The translations under genes and the position numbers were made by a program. A DNA stretch of 12,960 nt. Source: UBA5859 sp041940025 (GTDB taxonomy: Bacteria; Pseudomonadota; Gammaproteobacteria; UBA5859). This document shows, piece by piece, positions 1-6,584 of this stretch (position 1 is its first letter; each line of letters opens with the position of its first letter). Under the pieces are notes generated by a model. It worked only from the letters and a program-made list of their open reading frames with translations, was not told the origin of the DNA and ran no database searches. The stretch is from positions 1-12,960 of the forward strand of contig JBGTSY010000034.1 in the NCBI GenBank assembly GCA_041940025.1, written 5' to 3'.

Positions 1-1152
1 ACCGGTAAAGGTGGGATCGTTTGGATTGACTGCTGAAGATCGGGTTTCATCTTTCAGCACATCAAAGGAGCTAATATTGACTTCCAGTTGCGTGGTCTCA
101 TTGAGATCACCTTTTAAACGCAAGCCGGCATTTAAGCTGTTTCGATCTAATTCACTCGCACCTAAACCTCTTCCGATGGTATAGAATTGTCCCTCTTGCT
201 GGACAGATCCACTCCACAATGTGTTCCTGCTTGCGTCCTGAATATAGGAGTTTCCGATGTTGTCTGATTGGCGATCTTCGTACGCTAAATTGAGTAAAGC
301 GAACCAGTTTCCGAAGTCATATCCCAACTTAATTTTAAAATTATCGGTGGTGGTCTCTACCACACCTGTGTCGCCAAAGTAAATGCGCGGATTGCCCCTG
401 GAATCATGGCCAAATATCCCACCAGTTGCCGCTGTTCCTGTGCCTGTTGCGCTGTATGAACTGCCGCGAAAAGTTTGCGGTTGCGCTTCATTATCCAAAT
501 GATTGTACGATGCGTAGAGGCTAAGATTGCCGACCTTATCACCATAAGAGACAAAGCCCTTGTACCCATCTACAGAATCATCAAAGCCGTAGTCATCGAA
601 AGATTGAGAAAACATCATGCCGTCTAAATGTACCTCTCGCTTTTGAGGGATCTTTGTCTCAATATTGACCACGCCACCCATGGCGTTACCGCCATACTCG
701 GCAGAAAAAGGACCATAGAGGACATCCACCTGAGCGATTTCACTTGCCGATACCATCGTCCAACGTGGTGCGCCGCTCCAACGTGACTCCAATAGGTAAT
801 GTAAAGGCACACCGTCTGCAAACACCATGGAGCGCGAGGTTTGGAACATATTCGAACCCCGCATGCCTAAGGTGCCGTTCGAGTCACCGATAAAACGACG
901 GCGGATGACAATACTAGGCTCATACTTAACCGAATCTTCCGTTGTCGCCATATTGATGGCGCTTAAATCGTCTGGATCTAATGTACTGATTGGGCTTGTA
1001 TAGCCAGCCTGTTCACTGGCCTTCAACTCTCCCCAAACGACAACTGCATCTAGAGATGGGTCATCTTCGTTTGCTTCGCCGTCGGCATGGGCCATCTGTG
1101 TTGCTAAGGTTGCCGACACAACTAGTAAAAGAGGTAATTTGTTCTTGTTCAT
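1..1152 (-). CDS. TonB-dependent outer-membrane receptor, N-terminal part (cut by window edge)
   Basis: This is the first 384 codons of an outer-membrane TonB-dependent receptor, a gated beta-barrel that imports siderophores, metal complexes or other scarce ligands using TonB energy. The frame is open from ATG at 1152 to base 1, so the gene continues beyond the window. Residues 1-24 form a signal peptide ending in MAHA. A TonB-box-like LDAVVVWGE lies near residue 32. A plug domain follows with typical pieces: RGSNMF, FADGVPLHY, VDVLYGPFSAEYGG and AMGGVVNIETK. After the plug come alternating barrel strands rich in Tyr, Asn and Gly. Complete receptors usually exceed 600 residues, so roughly half is missing. 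The Shine-Dalgarno sequence is weak (AGG five bases upstream). The ligand cannot be told from this part. Family assignment is secure. Confidence 0.92.
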   Translation of the reverse strand, partial: MNKNKLPLLLVVSATLATQMAHADGEANEDDPSLDAVVVWGELKASEQAGYTSPISTLDPDDLSAINMATTEDSVKYEPSIVIRRRFIGDSNGTLGMRGSNMFQTSRSMVFADGVPLHYLLESRWSGAPRWTMVSASEIAQVDVLYGPFSAEYGGNAMGGVVNIETKIPQKREVHLDGMMFSQSFDDYGFDDSVDGYKGFVSYGDKVGNLSLYASYNHLDNEAQPQTFRGSSYSATGTGTAATGGIFGHDSRGNPRIYFGDTGVVETTTDNFKIKLGYDFGNWFALLNLAYEDRQSDNIGNSYIQDASRNTLWSGSVQQEGQFYTIGRGLGASELDRNSLNAGLRLKGDLNETTQLEVNISSFDVLKDETRSSAVNPNDPTFTG

Positions 1153-1232
1153 CAATGCCTAACCCATGGAAACTCTTAGTGGTCCACAGACTAATGACAC
1201 ACATCAGGTAACACAATATGACAAATTGCCGC

Positions 1233-1247
1233 GCGACAAAGTGTCGC
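1233..1247. promoter_or_regulatory. Inverted repeat GCGACA-AAG-TGTCGC, candidate operator upstream of the receptor
   Basis: A perfect inverted repeat with 6-base arms and a 3-base centre lies about 80 bases upstream of the receptor start. On the minus strand TTTGTC occurs in the repeat and again 12 bases later, just before TATTGT, so the repeat may overlap a promoter -35 region. It does not match a Fur box or another operator I know well. Being an operator is an inference from symmetry and position only. Confidence 0.3.
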
Positions 1248-1473
1248 ATTGCCTTTAGTTTGAGTTTGTGGCAGCCGTACTATTATGTCGAATCGGTGTA
1301 TTTGATGCGCACCCATCTCGGGGCATTACAGCAAGGATGGATAAACTCTCAACTTAACACCGATACATGAAGCCAATAAACCGCAAGATCTACGTGGTAT
1401 TCTAGCGTTTGATTTATCGGCTGCTTATCGCTGCCGTGCCCATTTACGCTTCGATGCAAACTTCATCGATACT

Positions 1474-1489
1474 CGGTAGAATTCTATCG
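1474..1489. promoter_or_regulatory. Palindrome centred on TAGAATTCTA, candidate operator upstream of the DinB-type gene
   Basis: CGGTAGAATTCTATCG contains the perfect 10-base palindrome TAGAATTCTA. The symmetry extends to 16 bases with one mismatched pair. It lies 44 bases before the DinB-type start codon, where a repressor site would be expected. No regulator gene is adjacent and I do not recognise the motif. Confidence 0.22.
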
Positions 1490-1533
1490 GGCGTAACGGA
1501 CAAACCTGTTTGTTGAAATTGGAGACAATCACC

Positions 1534-2009
1534 ATGCGTGCGGTGAATGCCCGAGACATGGCCGCCTACAATCGATGGATGAACGAGCGTCTCTATCAAG
1601 TCTGCAGTGAACTATCAGATAGTGAGAGAATGCAAGATTGCGGGGCTTTCTTGGAGACAAAATATGGTTAGAGCGATTTTTGCACCAACCTTTCCAGCCA
1701 CAGGCTTTAGATCAAGAGCGACACCCAGATTTTGAGACATTGCGTTCAGAACGTATAGAGACAGATGCAAAGATTATCCAATGGGCGAATTCGCTGATAG
1801 GCGCAGTACTCGCCGGTCAGTTGCAATACACCAGTAGTGTCAATCCTGCCACTCGCTCATATGAAATGTGGTTAGCCGTATCACACGTCTTTAACCATCA
1901 AACGCATCACAGAGGCCAGATCAGCCTGCTCCTGAGTCAACTTGGTGAAGACTACGGTGTCACCGATCTTATTTGGCTGCCAGACGCGGTGGGCAAACAT
2001 ACTAATTAA
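1534..2009 (+). pseudogene. DinB-family metal-dependent protein, disrupted by an internal deletion
   Basis: DinB-family proteins are four-helix-bundle proteins with a three-histidine metal site; many are thiol transferases or stress proteins. The reading frame starts at ATG 1534 behind a good GGAG (1521-1524). It gives the usual opening AAYNRWMNERLY and continues to about residue 39 (CGAF), then runs into TAG at 1669-1671. The next frame resumes directly with LGDKIWLERF and continues to a stop at 2007-2009, including the metal-site stretch HVFNHQTHHRGQ. Intact relatives have a segment like FGSIHGTLNHLL between these points. The join at about 1648-1652 therefore looks like a deletion of about 34-37 bases that also shifted the frame. 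The 3' frame could be read from TTG 1638, but that product would lack the first helix. Read as a pseudogene, or as an assembly error. Confidence 0.75.
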
Positions 2010-2135
2010 CAGACGATTCGAGTGCTCAGAGTTGCATGTTAATATTTGCTGCTGTTCACAGATTTGTATGAATTAATTCTGCTCAGGGGCTATCCTATAG
2101 AGGTATGCCACGCAGCCACAACCCGGGAGGACAAC

Positions 2136-2801
2136 ATGAGCCTAATGAAACTATACGCCCATCCATTTTCAAACAACTCTATGCGTGCACAGATAGCACT
2201 AGATGAGAAGCAAATAGATTACGACTACGTCGTAGTCGATCTCTTTAGGGGTGAACACAAAGAATCGACATTTCTAGCACTCAATCCTCGCGGACAGGTA
2301 CCCACTCTGGTCGATGGAGACATCCGCATCTACGAGAGTGTCGCGATTGTGCAATATCTCGAACATAGATATCCCACACCATCGCTGATCCCATCTTCAC
2401 CAAAAGAGATGGCTGCATGCTTTCGACTCATCGGTGAGTTCAACCAAAAGCTCGACGCAACCAATATCTTCGGCTCAGTCAAGTTTGCTGGTAAGCGTCG
2501 TGCACAATTGGGCAATCGCATAGACAAGCTACTGGCAGAATGTAAGATCTGGGAAAATTACGCGGCAACTGGTCCCTATCTCACAGGAGACACTTTCAGC
2601 ATGGCCGACATCATCGTGTTGCCGTTTTTTGCTACCATTATCGACGGATTGGGACTGCCAAAGGCAGATCACCCCAATCTTCATGTCTGGTATGAGATCT
2701 GTCAACGCCGACCGAGTGTCGCCAAACAACCTTGGTTTGAGGCTTTCGCCGACGAAAAGAAGAATCGTGAGCAACATGTGCTTGCCTCAACCTCTCACTA
2801 A
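2136..2801 (+). CDS. Glutathione S-transferase family protein
   Basis: This is a 221-residue cytosolic glutathione S-transferase-like enzyme, the normal length for the family. Such enzymes join glutathione to electrophiles or use it to reduce and isomerise substrates. The thioredoxin-like N-terminal domain (about 4-82) has the active-site loop HPFSNNS, with Ser12 or Ser15 as candidate catalytic residue. It also has the cis-proline stretch GQVPTLV and the glutathione-binding pair Glu67-Ser68 (YES). The helical C-terminal domain has the N-capping stretch TFSMADI and ends with a typical RPSVAKQPWF segment. I chose ATG 2136 because GGGAGG sits five bases before it and the thioredoxin fold starts right after. 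The frame is open upstream to 2046, but those residues look non-coding. The substrate is unknown. No partner gene is evident. Confidence 0.92.
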   Translation: MSLMKLYAHPFSNNSMRAQIALDEKQIDYDYVVVDLFRGEHKESTFLALNPRGQVPTLVDGDIRIYESVAIVQYLEHRYPTPSLIPSSPKEMAACFRLIGEFNQKLDATNIFGSVKFAGKRRAQLGNRIDKLLAECKIWENYAATGPYLTGDTFSMADIIVLPFFATIIDGLGLPKADHPNLHVWYEICQRRPSVAKQPWFEAFADEKKNREQHVLASTSH

Positions 2802-3374
2802 CCGGTTGCAAATGAGTGGCCAGAACCTAGTTCTAAACACAATGCCCTAACTTTGAAATTGAGAGTGTTTTAACCCCAACGATAACATTTTGCGATACAC
2901 GCGCCATAGTCGCTATGATTTTTTATGCGACGATTTTAGAAGATTATGAATCATTAGCGCATCAAGCCGCTTACTTGGAAAACGCCAATGCGTTTGAATA
3001 ATTGATGGGATGGCTTTAGTTCACTTTGATCACGAATAAGCGATAAATAGCCATGTTAGTCGTGAGCCATGCAATCTGTATTGAATGACTTCAATATCTA
3101 AAACTCGCTTCACGACTCGATAGCTGCAACAGTGGCACCCAAACACACCTCAATCTAATATCTACCGATCACGGATGGATCAGTGAATTCCTAACTTGGC
3201 GATGCTGACAACAAGGCTGATCAAAAGAGAGCAACAGGAAAACGATCGATAGCCAGTGTAGGACAAAATGATAATAAACCGTTCACTATATTTTTTTAAT
3301 CAGCATCCGCACGGCAATTCACTTGAATCACTATAATGCCTCTATATGACTACTTTAGGGCAATCAAGACAATA
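2802..3374. other. Long gene-free stretch with a GNAT gene remnant
   Basis: This stretch of 573 bases lies between the convergent glutathione S-transferase gene and sigma/anti-sigma operon. It contains the GNAT remnant at 3130-3257. It also contains a 28-codon open frame (ATG 2915 to TAA 3001) without a Shine-Dalgarno sequence, which I do not call a gene. Other features are a short hairpin AGAAC-CTA-GTTCT at 2822-2834 without a T-run, and a palindrome ATTCA-CT-TGAAT at 3317-3328 just before TATAAT. I found no clear rho-independent terminator for either converging transcript. Confidence 0.5.
3130..3257 (+). pseudogene. Decayed partial copy of the GNAT gene start and its upstream region
   Basis: This segment aligns with 6456-6584 almost without gaps (one single-base indel) at roughly 78 percent identity counted by eye. 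About 70 bases upstream of the GNAT start and about 18 codons of coding sequence are represented. From the matching ATG (about 3203) it reads MLTTRLIKREQQENDR and then TAG, where the intact gene has CAG. Similarity stops shortly after. It is therefore a dead fragment of a duplicated acetyltransferase gene. Identical stretches include TCTACCGATCA and GATGCTGACAACAAGG. Confidence 0.68.
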
Positions 3375-4040
3375 TTATCTGGCAAAAGACTCAGGCAACA
3401 CCAGCACCATGAGGATCCCCTGCTCTACCCACATTTCAACCCGGTGATGGTCGATGATCATCACCTTCGGTGACTGATTATTTTCTAACACAGGCATTCG
3501 GCCATACACATCAGGCTCATAGTGCACTTGATAGAGCGATGCCAAACGGTCATCCTGTGCATATCTAAGTTGGGCCGCAGTTTTACCGCTGATAGAGCAA
3601 TAGCGTCCGCCTAATAATGAAGATCCAGCGTTTTGAAAAACTGTCCAATCAGTGTCAGGTTCAGCCAGCGAAAAATTTAATTCAGAAAAGTGCTGGTGTA
3701 AAGATTGGATTGAACTGGCGGAAATTTGCAAGGGTTTAAGCTTTTTATGATTATCTACGACTTCCCGAGCGATCTGTTTGCTATGGTCAAAAGAGGCAAA
3801 ATCAAGACTTGACCAGATCCCCACTGCCATCAACATCGCTAAGGCTACCGGTAACATTGCCCTGATCCCGATTGCTGATGATGCAATCGACTCAGTGGCG
3901 CTCGATTCAGCTCCTAACAAGGATTGCTGCATCTCCATGAGTCCTGACAACTGATCATCGGATAGCTGTTGCTGCTCGACAAGCTGACGAATGCACTCTT
4001 TTACAGGTTGCGACGGACTGAAACGAACACCATTAGACAT
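3375..4040 (-). CDS. Single-pass membrane protein, probable anti-sigma factor of the adjacent ECF sigma factor
   Basis: This is a 221-residue protein that likely holds the sigma factor inactive at the inner membrane. Residues 1-58 are a polar cytoplasmic part (KECIRQLVEQQQLSDDQLSGLMEMQQ), short as in anti-sigma domains. Residues 60-78 form one membrane helix. Residues 85-221 would be periplasmic and contain GGRYCSISGKTAAQLRY with a lone Cys148, then LYQVHYEPDVYGRMP and a hydrophobic end WVEQGILMVLVLPES. The zinc anti-sigma motif HxxxCxxC is absent. The ATG overlaps the end of the sigma gene by 8 bases (ATGTCTAA), so translation is probably coupled. The role rests on position, topology and size; I do not recognise a named domain. 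The periplasmic part is a plausible sensor of metal or redox state. Confidence 0.68.
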   Translation of the reverse strand: MSNGVRFSPSQPVKECIRQLVEQQQLSDDQLSGLMEMQQSLLGAESSATESIASSAIGIRAMLPVALAMLMAVGIWSSLDFASFDHSKQIAREVVDNHKKLKPLQISASSIQSLHQHFSELNFSLAEPDTDWTVFQNAGSSLLGGRYCSISGKTAAQLRYAQDDRLASLYQVHYEPDVYGRMPVLENNQSPKVMIIDHHRVEMWVEQGILMVLVLPESFAR

Positions 4041-4536
4041 GATAGTGTCCTGTTTTCGCCGGCGCAGAGTTCTCTCGATTTAATCTTTTACGAATTCGAT
4101 GAATGCGTGAGAGAAAACTGCCGCGAGGCACATTAAGTAGGTGGCAGGCTTCGTCAGTACTGTATCCCAAAATCGCCCAGTGATAAAAAATATCTCTATC
4201 AAGCGGGTCTAATTCAGCCCAGATGAGTTCCAACTCTTGTTGTTGCATACGCAATTCTTCAAGATTTATTGGCGAAATATCATAATCGGACAACTCTTCA
4301 TATTGTTGCTCGGGTTGCTGTCGCCGTTTTCGATAGTGATCTATAAAACGGTTTCGAATTAACGTTCGAAGATATGCCTCAGTTTGCCTAATTGTTTCAC
4401 CTCTTCTGACTTTAATTAGATACGTTTCTATTGCGGCTTGAACCAAATCATAGGCTTCATCTCGGTCTTGACTCAGTGACATCGCATATTGAAACAATTT
4501 TTGAATTTGTCCTTTGTCAAGGCCTTGTGCGGTCAC
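4033..4536 (-). CDS. ECF-type sigma-70 family RNA polymerase sigma factor
   Basis: This is a 167-residue alternative sigma factor with only regions 2 and 4. Region 2 (about 13-73) has LFQYAMSLSQDRDEAYDLVQ and the -10-recognition helix AYLRTLIRNRFIDHYRKRR. Region 4 (about 100-152) has LDPLDRDIFYHWAILGYSTDEACHLL followed by the -35 recognition helix VPRGSFLSRIHRIRKRL. I chose GTG at 4536 because it overlaps the TGA of the preceding gene as GTGA, with GGAAA about six bases upstream, and the product then begins just before region 2. An in-frame ATG at 4581 would add 15 residues and overlap the previous gene by 49 bases; this is possible but less economical. It lies between bufC and a membrane protein gene, so it probably controls its own operon. 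Confidence 0.88.
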   Translation of the reverse strand: MTAQGLDKGQIQKLFQYAMSLSQDRDEAYDLVQAAIETYLIKVRRGETIRQTEAYLRTLIRNRFIDHYRKRRQQPEQQYEELSDYDISPINLEELRMQQQELELIWAELDPLDRDIFYHWAILGYSTDEACHLLNVPRGSFLSRIHRIRKRLNRENSAPAKTGHYHV

Positions 4537-5189
4537 GAAAAGTTTCCAGAATAATGGCTCAATTGCGAGACACTGCCGCACATTGGTTTTAAATTGACTT
4601 CAATTTGTTCACCGACAAACTTTACCTGAATATCGTACAGACGCGATGTACAAGACCTATTCGACTGTGTGTTCGATTCAGTGATTGCACAAGATGGAGG
4701 TGTCAACTCGCGGCTAATATTGTTTAGCACAACGAACGGGTGCGTCTGAACCAAAGCTACTATGTCATCTGCTCTAAGAGTCACGCACAAGCGATACTGC
4801 TTCGTCACTCTGTGGTGATTCTCAGCATAATAAAGTTGATTGATAATTGACTCCACCTTGGCCAAGTCGGCAAGTTGCTCCCATCTATGGTGGTGCGCTC
4901 TCGTCCCATTTGATTGAGCACGAAGCAATTGCGGAAACTGTTCACCATAGATATTAATATTCCAATGCGTCGACGGATAATGACTCGCGTACACTAGGGT
5001 CAGCGCTTTAAATTCGTTTTCCTCTAATATTAGTGCAATGGCAGGATAGATGGATTCCAGCACCCTCATTCGAGAACCCACGATATTGCGCCGGTAGGGC
5101 GAAACGGGATCATTCAATTCTGATTGTATGAATTCATTTAGCTGATGCATGAGTCGAGTGGAATGATTCTGTTTTGTTAATGATGACAT
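4533..5189 (-). CDS. bufC: BufC/HvfC-like DUF2063 partner of the MNIO enzyme
   Basis: This is a 218-residue member of the DUF2063 family, annotated elsewhere as a putative DNA-binding domain protein. In practice it is the partner that helps MNIO (DUF692) enzymes recognise their precursor peptide. The N-terminal half carries the family pattern: SPYRRNIVGSRMRVLESIYPAI, an EFKALTLVYASHYPS helix, YGEQFPQLLR and WEQLADLAKVESIINQLYYAE. The C-terminal half is a beta-rich domain with three cysteines (167, 180 and 204) and is more divergent. ATG 5189 is preferred: it lies 10 bases after the bufB stop, whereas the longer open frame would overlap bufB by over 100 bases with a basic, low-quality leader. 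Family assignment is good. Its biochemical role here is inferred from linkage. Confidence 0.85.
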   Translation of the reverse strand: MSSLTKQNHSTRLMHQLNEFIQSELNDPVSPYRRNIVGSRMRVLESIYPAIALILEENEFKALTLVYASHYPSTHWNINIYGEQFPQLLRAQSNGTRAHHHRWEQLADLAKVESIINQLYYAENHHRVTKQYRLCVTLRADDIVALVQTHPFVVLNNISRELTPPSCAITESNTQSNRSCTSRLYDIQVKFVGEQIEVNLKPMCGSVSQLSHYSGNFS

Positions 5190-5199
5190 TTTGGTACTC

Positions 5200-6051
5200 T
5201 CAACCCCGTGCCCAGTTTTTCTCCGTGCGACTTTGACTTTTTGCACGCTTCGAGATTTCTTTCGCCTTCTCCATTTGCATGAGTAAGGTATGCAAATCAG
5301 GTAATTCACTGTCCCATTCAATTAAGCAAGGAACATCGTCGCAAAGTTGGCAAAATTCCGCATAGAGTGCCCACACGGGATCAGCCACGCGCCTATCGTG
5401 CGTATCAATCCATAGGCCATGCTGTTCACGATGACCGGCGATATGGATCTCCTCAATTCTATCTAAGGGTAAATCGGACAAAAAGCTATCATACTCTTCG
5501 TTGAGATTCATTTGATTTAAATAAGCATTGTTGATATCCAGCAACAAACCACAACCAGATCGAATCGACACCTCTGACAAAAACTCTGACTCCTTCATGT
5601 GCGACTGAGGAGAAGACACATATCGACTCGGGTTTTCAATCAAAATCTGTTTTCCCAGATACTCTTGTACTTGCATGATTCTATTGACAACGTGATCGAT
5701 TCCGTCTTGGGTATACGGCAGCGGCAGCAAATCGTGAAAATACTCCCCGTTAAGACGACAAAAACAGAGGTGATCTGATACCAGTGCAGGTTGAAACCGA
5801 TCGCAGGCTTGTTTCAATAGTGCCAAATAGTCTGTATCTAACGCATCCACGCCGCCCAGGTTCAGACTCACACTATGAAAACTCACTGGATAGTACTTCG
5901 TGATTTGCTCGAGTAAAGAATGGGGCAAGGCGCCAGTGAGATAATTACATATATGCACCTCAAACCAGTCTACCGATGGCTTAGTACGTAAAATTTGCTC
6001 AATGTGCGGAAACCGCAATCCCACTCCTACCCCACTACATGGTTTATTCAT
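5200..6051 (-). CDS. bufB: MNIO (DUF692) multinuclear iron oxidative enzyme, bufferin-maturing type
   Basis: This is a 283-residue TIM-barrel enzyme of the DUF692/MNIO family. These enzymes use a two- or three-iron centre and oxygen to remodel cysteines in ribosomally made peptides. Family motifs appear in order: GVGLRFPHI (8-16), DWFEVH (28-33), VSFHSVSLNLGG with His59, VSDHLCF with His94, HDLLPLPYT, ILIENPSRY with Glu139, LLLDINNAYLN with Asp172 and Asn175, EEIHIAGHRE with His203 and His207, IDTHD with Asp216 and His218, DPVWALY, and LIEWDSELP with Glu245. These His, Asp and Glu residues are the expected metal ligands. An oddity is Cys35 in VHICNYL, where relatives I know have an acidic residue. 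The gene starts 7 bases after bufA and ends 10 bases before bufC, so the substrate is almost certainly the bufA product. Confidence 0.93.
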   Translation of the reverse strand: MNKPCSGVGVGLRFPHIEQILRTKPSVDWFEVHICNYLTGALPHSLLEQITKYYPVSFHSVSLNLGGVDALDTDYLALLKQACDRFQPALVSDHLCFCRLNGEYFHDLLPLPYTQDGIDHVVNRIMQVQEYLGKQILIENPSRYVSSPQSHMKESEFLSEVSIRSGCGLLLDINNAYLNQMNLNEEYDSFLSDLPLDRIEEIHIAGHREQHGLWIDTHDRRVADPVWALYAEFCQLCDDVPCLIEWDSELPDLHTLLMQMEKAKEISKRAKSQSRTEKNWARG

Positions 6052-6058
6052 GTGATAG

Positions 6059-6334
6059 TTAAGACTTGGCAGGCTTAATTTTAGCTACCTTACCCCCAGT
6101 GATTTTTTCACAGGTACCCTGAGGCACATACACCCACTCTGTATCAAGATTATCGAATGTTGCCTGACCCGCACAGCCGTGACTACCGTCTAGTGCACCA
6201 CAGTCATTCTTGCCGATCTTTGCAATTCCAGCACATTTTTCCCAAGCTTTAGGCGCATCTGGAACCGCATACGCCACACCAGAACCAAACAATCCGCTAA
6301 TTAATGCTAATGGCATCAAACCACTTTTCTTCAT
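6059..6334 (-). CDS. bufA: Bufferin-type DUF2282 precursor peptide with signal peptide and four cysteines
   Basis: This is a 91-residue exported precursor of the DUF2282 (BufA1) family. In characterised systems the cysteines are turned by the MNIO enzyme into thiooxazole or disulfide forms and the product binds copper in the periplasm. Residues 1-23 are a signal peptide ending VAYA. The mature part carries the family signature: WEKCAGIAKIGKNDCGALDG, then GSHGCAGQA, then WVYVPQGTCEKITGG. Its four cysteines are 34, 45, 54 and 75. I chose ATG 6334, seven bases after AGGA, over the TTG immediately before it. It is the first gene of the five-gene unit. A copper role is known for relatives and inferred here. 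Confidence 0.9.
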   Translation of the reverse strand: MKKSGLMPLALISGLFGSGVAYAVPDAPKAWEKCAGIAKIGKNDCGALDGSHGCAGQATFDNLDTEWVYVPQGTCEKITGGKVAKIKPAKS

Positions 6335-6430
6335 CAATGTTTCCTTTCTATCAAATTGATGACACGCTTTTAGGTTACTAACTATCTAGACCTATAATAG
6401 CTAAGACGAATGAGGTAGACATTTGATTGC
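6335..6430. promoter_or_regulatory. Divergent promoter region between bufA and the GNAT gene
   Basis: The bufA operon promoter should lie here. On the minus strand GCAATC (6430-6425), 16 bases and CGTC (6408-6405) have the spacing of an ECF-type promoter with the common CGTC -10 core. The -35 lacks the usual AAC, so the match is partial. On the plus strand TATAAT (6393-6398) is a perfect -10 box with only a poor -35, and could serve the GNAT gene. The same bases read TATTAT on the minus strand. GTTA-C-TAAC at 6374-6382 is a small palindrome. None of this is more than suggestive. Confidence 0.25.
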
Positions 6431-6455
6431 ACATAAGAGGGAAACACCGCTCAAA

Positions 6456-6584
6456 CAGTTGCGCCCAAACGCACGTCAATCTACTATCTACCGATCATTG
6501 ATTGGATGTGTGGGATCTTAACTTGGAGATGCTGACAACAAGGTTAATCTTGAGAGACTGGCAAGAAAGCGATCGACAGCCATT
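6456..6584. repeat. Intact copy of the segment repeated at 3130-3257
   Basis: This segment, covering about 70 bases upstream of the GNAT start and its first 18 or so codons, is repeated at 3130-3257 in the same orientation with about 78 percent identity. The 3.3 kb between the copies contains the whole bufferin-sigma operon. Confidence 0.68.

Larger units (their letters stand above)
1153..1533. other. Intergenic region between divergent receptor and DinB-type genes
   Basis: These 380 bases separate two divergent genes and should hold both promoters. I see two palindromes (1233-1247 and 1474-1489, listed separately). There is also a 50-codon open frame on the plus strand, ATG 1218 to TGA 1370, preceded by an AGG eight to ten bases upstream. 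Its predicted product resembles nothing I know, so I do not call it a gene. ATCGGTGT near 1289 recurs inverted as ACACCGAT near 1358. I see no RNA gene or terminator. Confidence 0.5.

Noticed and set aside
1218..1370. 50-codon open frame upstream of the DinB-type gene
   Set aside because: It has a plausible but weak Shine-Dalgarno sequence and no recognisable product. A frame of this length arises easily by chance, and it overlaps the candidate operator.
2046..2135. Upstream extension of the glutathione S-transferase frame
   Set aside because: GGGAGG at 2125-2130 serves ATG 2136, and the thioredoxin fold begins immediately after that start.
2915..3001. 28-codon open frame after the glutathione S-transferase gene
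   Set aside because: It is too short and has no Shine-Dalgarno sequence or recognisable similarity.
5190..5321. Longer start for the DUF2063 gene
   Set aside because: It would overlap bufB by over 100 bases and encodes a basic leader that is simply bufB read in another frame.
5200..6334. Methanobactin-type MbnA/MbnB reading of the precursor and DUF692 pair
   Set aside because: The precursor has a Sec signal peptide and the four-Cys DUF2282 pattern, unlike short leader-core methanobactin peptides, and the partner is DUF2063 rather than MbnC.
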